This document shows, one piece after another, positions 5,079-6,400 of a DNA stretch of 6,400 nt. The DNA is from Bacteroidota bacterium (GTDB lineage Bacteria > Bacteroidota > Ignavibacteria > Tepidaquicellales > Tepidaquicellaceae). The notes beneath the pieces are model-generated. The model did no database searches. It saw only the letters and a list, made by a program, of their open reading frames with translations, and was not told the origin of the DNA. The DNA lies in assembly GCA_023429265.1 (NCBI GenBank), contig JAEYVS010000230.1, positions 1 to 6,400 of the forward strand, given 5' to 3'. Position numbers and translations under genes: made by a program. Each line of letters opens with the position of its first letter. Position 1 is the first letter of the stretch.

Positions 5079-6400
5079 TTATTTCTTTTCAAAGATATAA
5101 GCTCCTGCGCCGCGAGGATCCCACAAAATCTGATTCACCAGTTTATAGCTGGCTGAATCATTTGCCAGCACCTCAATATTCACATCATTACCCCACTCCG
5201 GGCGGTATCCATAATGCGTTTCCCAGACGATAATAGAACCAGGAGGAGCTTCTAATAGAGTGGCTTGCTGTATCGGTTTGTAGCTTGTGATATTATCTTT
5301 ATATTGCTCTGAGTAAAATTGAAAAAATGCATGATTTGAAAGAACCTGCTTACCATCGATATTATAATTATTATCGACGAATTCAGCAGCTTCCTTAATC
5401 TTAATATTCTCTGCAGATAATTTTTTAGGTTCAAAGTTAAGGAAAAGATATACTATGGCAAGAATTATAACTAAAACTGACATATTGTTGAGATACTTTG
5501 TTTTAGAATCCGACCATAATAAAATGGCTGTAACCATTAGTACCAGTATAAAGAGAAATTTCGAATATTCTTTTTCTTCGTTAAGAGTAAATCCATCTGT
5601 AGTATAAGAAAGAAATGCAATCGTTAATAATGCCAGTCCTCCTGTAAGAGCGAGGAAGGTAATCCTAAAGTTTTTATTTGAAAGATTATGCAATCCAATA
5701 ACTGCAAAAACCGCGCATACAGGCGAAATATGGAGCAGGTAACGCCAGTTTCCGGGATTTGGTCCGTCATTGAACATAGTCATAAGCTGAACGCCAAAGA
5801 CCGAGATAAACATTACATACAGGAGCAGGTATTGTGAAAAGTATTCTTTATTATCATTTATCTTATTCAAAAATCCGAAGAAACCCGACAAAAATAACAC
5901 CAGGGAAACAGGACCTACTATGAATATGTAAACTTTAAAGTAATGCAGGAATCCCTGGGACTTGTAGTTAAGCCCGGCGACCTTTTGCATCTCCGTCAGC
6001 ACATACATAAAATCACCGGTATGAATCAAGCCAAGCAAATTATAAATTGCCGGGAATACAAAGAGCAGTAACGCCGGGACAAATTCTTTTTTCCGGATGA
6101 AAATTATTGCCAGGATAACCAGAACGATACCTATCTCCTGGCGCACTGTGAATATGTATCCACAAACAAGCGCGCTCCATATATACTGTTTATTTTCATA
6201 AAGCATCAGAAAAATAACCACAAGCAGCGCGGTAAAGATCTCGGAATAGGAACGGAATGACAAATCGAAAAATAATGGCTGAAACGCAAGAAGAAGCGCT
6301 CCAACAAAAGCATAATTTAGTTTGTAAGCTTTAATAAGCTTATACGTAAAGAAAACAGTAAGAGAGGCAATGAACGAATTCACTGTAAGCACCACATCAT
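5079..6400 (-). CDS. Multi-pass GT-C (GT39-like) membrane glycosyltransferase, N-terminus cut by window edge
   Basis: This is an integral membrane protein of the GT-C type, which uses lipid-linked sugars on the extracytoplasmic side of the membrane. The visible 438 residues are read from a GTG at 6393-6395. The frame stays open to the window end, with a GAT codon before that GTG, so the GTG is probably internal. About 10-12 hydrophobic helices lie between residues 5 and 320 (for example 5-22, 86-100, 154-177, 187-206, 280-295, 303-320). A hydrophilic C-terminal domain (about 321-438) contains YGYRPEWGN and ends WDPRGAGAYIFEKK, presumably in the periplasm. The RSYSEIF segment (48-54) resembles the conserved Ser-Glu after the early helices of GT39-like enzymes. 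The first helix and the first loop, which holds the catalytic acidic residues in this class, appear to be missing, perhaps some 80-110 residues. Catalytic integrity therefore cannot be judged. A polyprenyl-phosphate sugar made by the downstream GT2 is a plausible donor. A non-enzymatic membrane protein of similar architecture is the alternative. Confidence 0.78.
   Translation of the reverse strand, partial: DVVLTVNSFIASLTVFFTYKLIKAYKLNYAFVGALLLAFQPLFFDLSFRSYSEIFTALLVVIFLMLYENKQYIWSALVCGYIFTVRQEIGIVLVILAIIFIRKKEFVPALLLFVFPAIYNLLGLIHTGDFMYVLTEMQKVAGLNYKSQGFLHYFKVYIFIVGPVSLVLFLSGFFGFLNKINDNKEYFSQYLLLYVMFISVFGVQLMTMFNDGPNPGNWRYLLHISPVCAVFAVIGLHNLSNKNFRITFLALTGGLALLTIAFLSYTTDGFTLNEEKEYSKFLFILVLMVTAILLWSDSKTKYLNNMSVLVIILAIVYLFLNFEPKKLSAENIKIKEAAEFVDNNYNIDGKQVLSNHAFFQFYSEQYKDNITSYKPIQQATLLEAPPGSIIVWETHYGYRPEWGNDVNIEVLANDSASYKLVNQILWDPRGAGAYIFEKK

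Noticed and set aside
5252..5434. Minus-strand frame of 60 codons within the GT-C gene in another frame
   Set aside because: It overlaps the C-terminal domain of the longer gene on the same strand and has no start context or recognisable feature.
6393..6395. GTG as the true start of the GT-C gene
   Set aside because: The frame is open upstream to the window edge, and the visible protein begins at what looks like a second membrane helix, so the start most likely lies outside the window.

Overview
The window is almost entirely coding. It holds six genes in two opposing blocks that meet tail to tail at about position 3390. Five genes look complete, except that the true start of the first lies too close to the window edge to confirm. 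The sixth, at the right edge, lacks its N-terminus. I see no RNA genes, insertion sequences, CRISPR arrays or phage genes, and no intergenic stretch longer than a few bases. Base composition is moderate to low GC, and no start codon has a strong Shine-Dalgarno sequence upstream. Together with a lipoprotein signal and the look of the protein families, this suggests a Gram-negative bacterium of the Bacteroidota/Ignavibacteriota/Chlorobiota type. That assignment is an impression from codon and protein character, not a database match.

The left block (3-3392, plus strand) begins with a copper-type P1B ATPase (copA). Next is a small lipoprotein with a charged linker and a C-terminal heavy-metal-associated (HMA) domain. 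A SAM-dependent methyltransferase follows. The gaps are 6 and 3 nucleotides, so the three are probably co-transcribed. The ATPase would pump Cu(I) out of the cytoplasm. The lipoprotein would hold a second, related metal-binding domain on the far side of the inner membrane or on the outer membrane, where it could accept or buffer the exported metal.

The right block (3389-6400, minus strand, reading right to left) carries a multi-pass GT-C/GT39-like glycosyltransferase cut by the window edge, an NAD-dependent sugar epimerase/dehydratase of the extended SDR type, and a family 2 glycosyltransferase of the polyprenyl-phosphate (dolichol-phosphate mannose synthase-like) type. The gaps are 2 and 5 nucleotides. 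Together they suggest a lipid-linked sugar pathway: the SDR enzyme modifies a nucleotide sugar, the GT2 loads a sugar onto a polyprenyl phosphate at the cytoplasmic face, and the GT-C enzyme uses such a donor on the far side of the membrane. The methyltransferase in the left block resembles enzymes that I associate with this kind of cluster, so its biological partner may be the right block even though it is transcribed with the copper genes.

Nothing here is clearly a new system. The most interesting points are the copA plus tethered-HMA-lipoprotein pair, an aspartate in the last membrane helix of CopA where most copper pumps have serine, and the direct overlap of the two convergent stop codons in a shared TTAA with no visible terminator.
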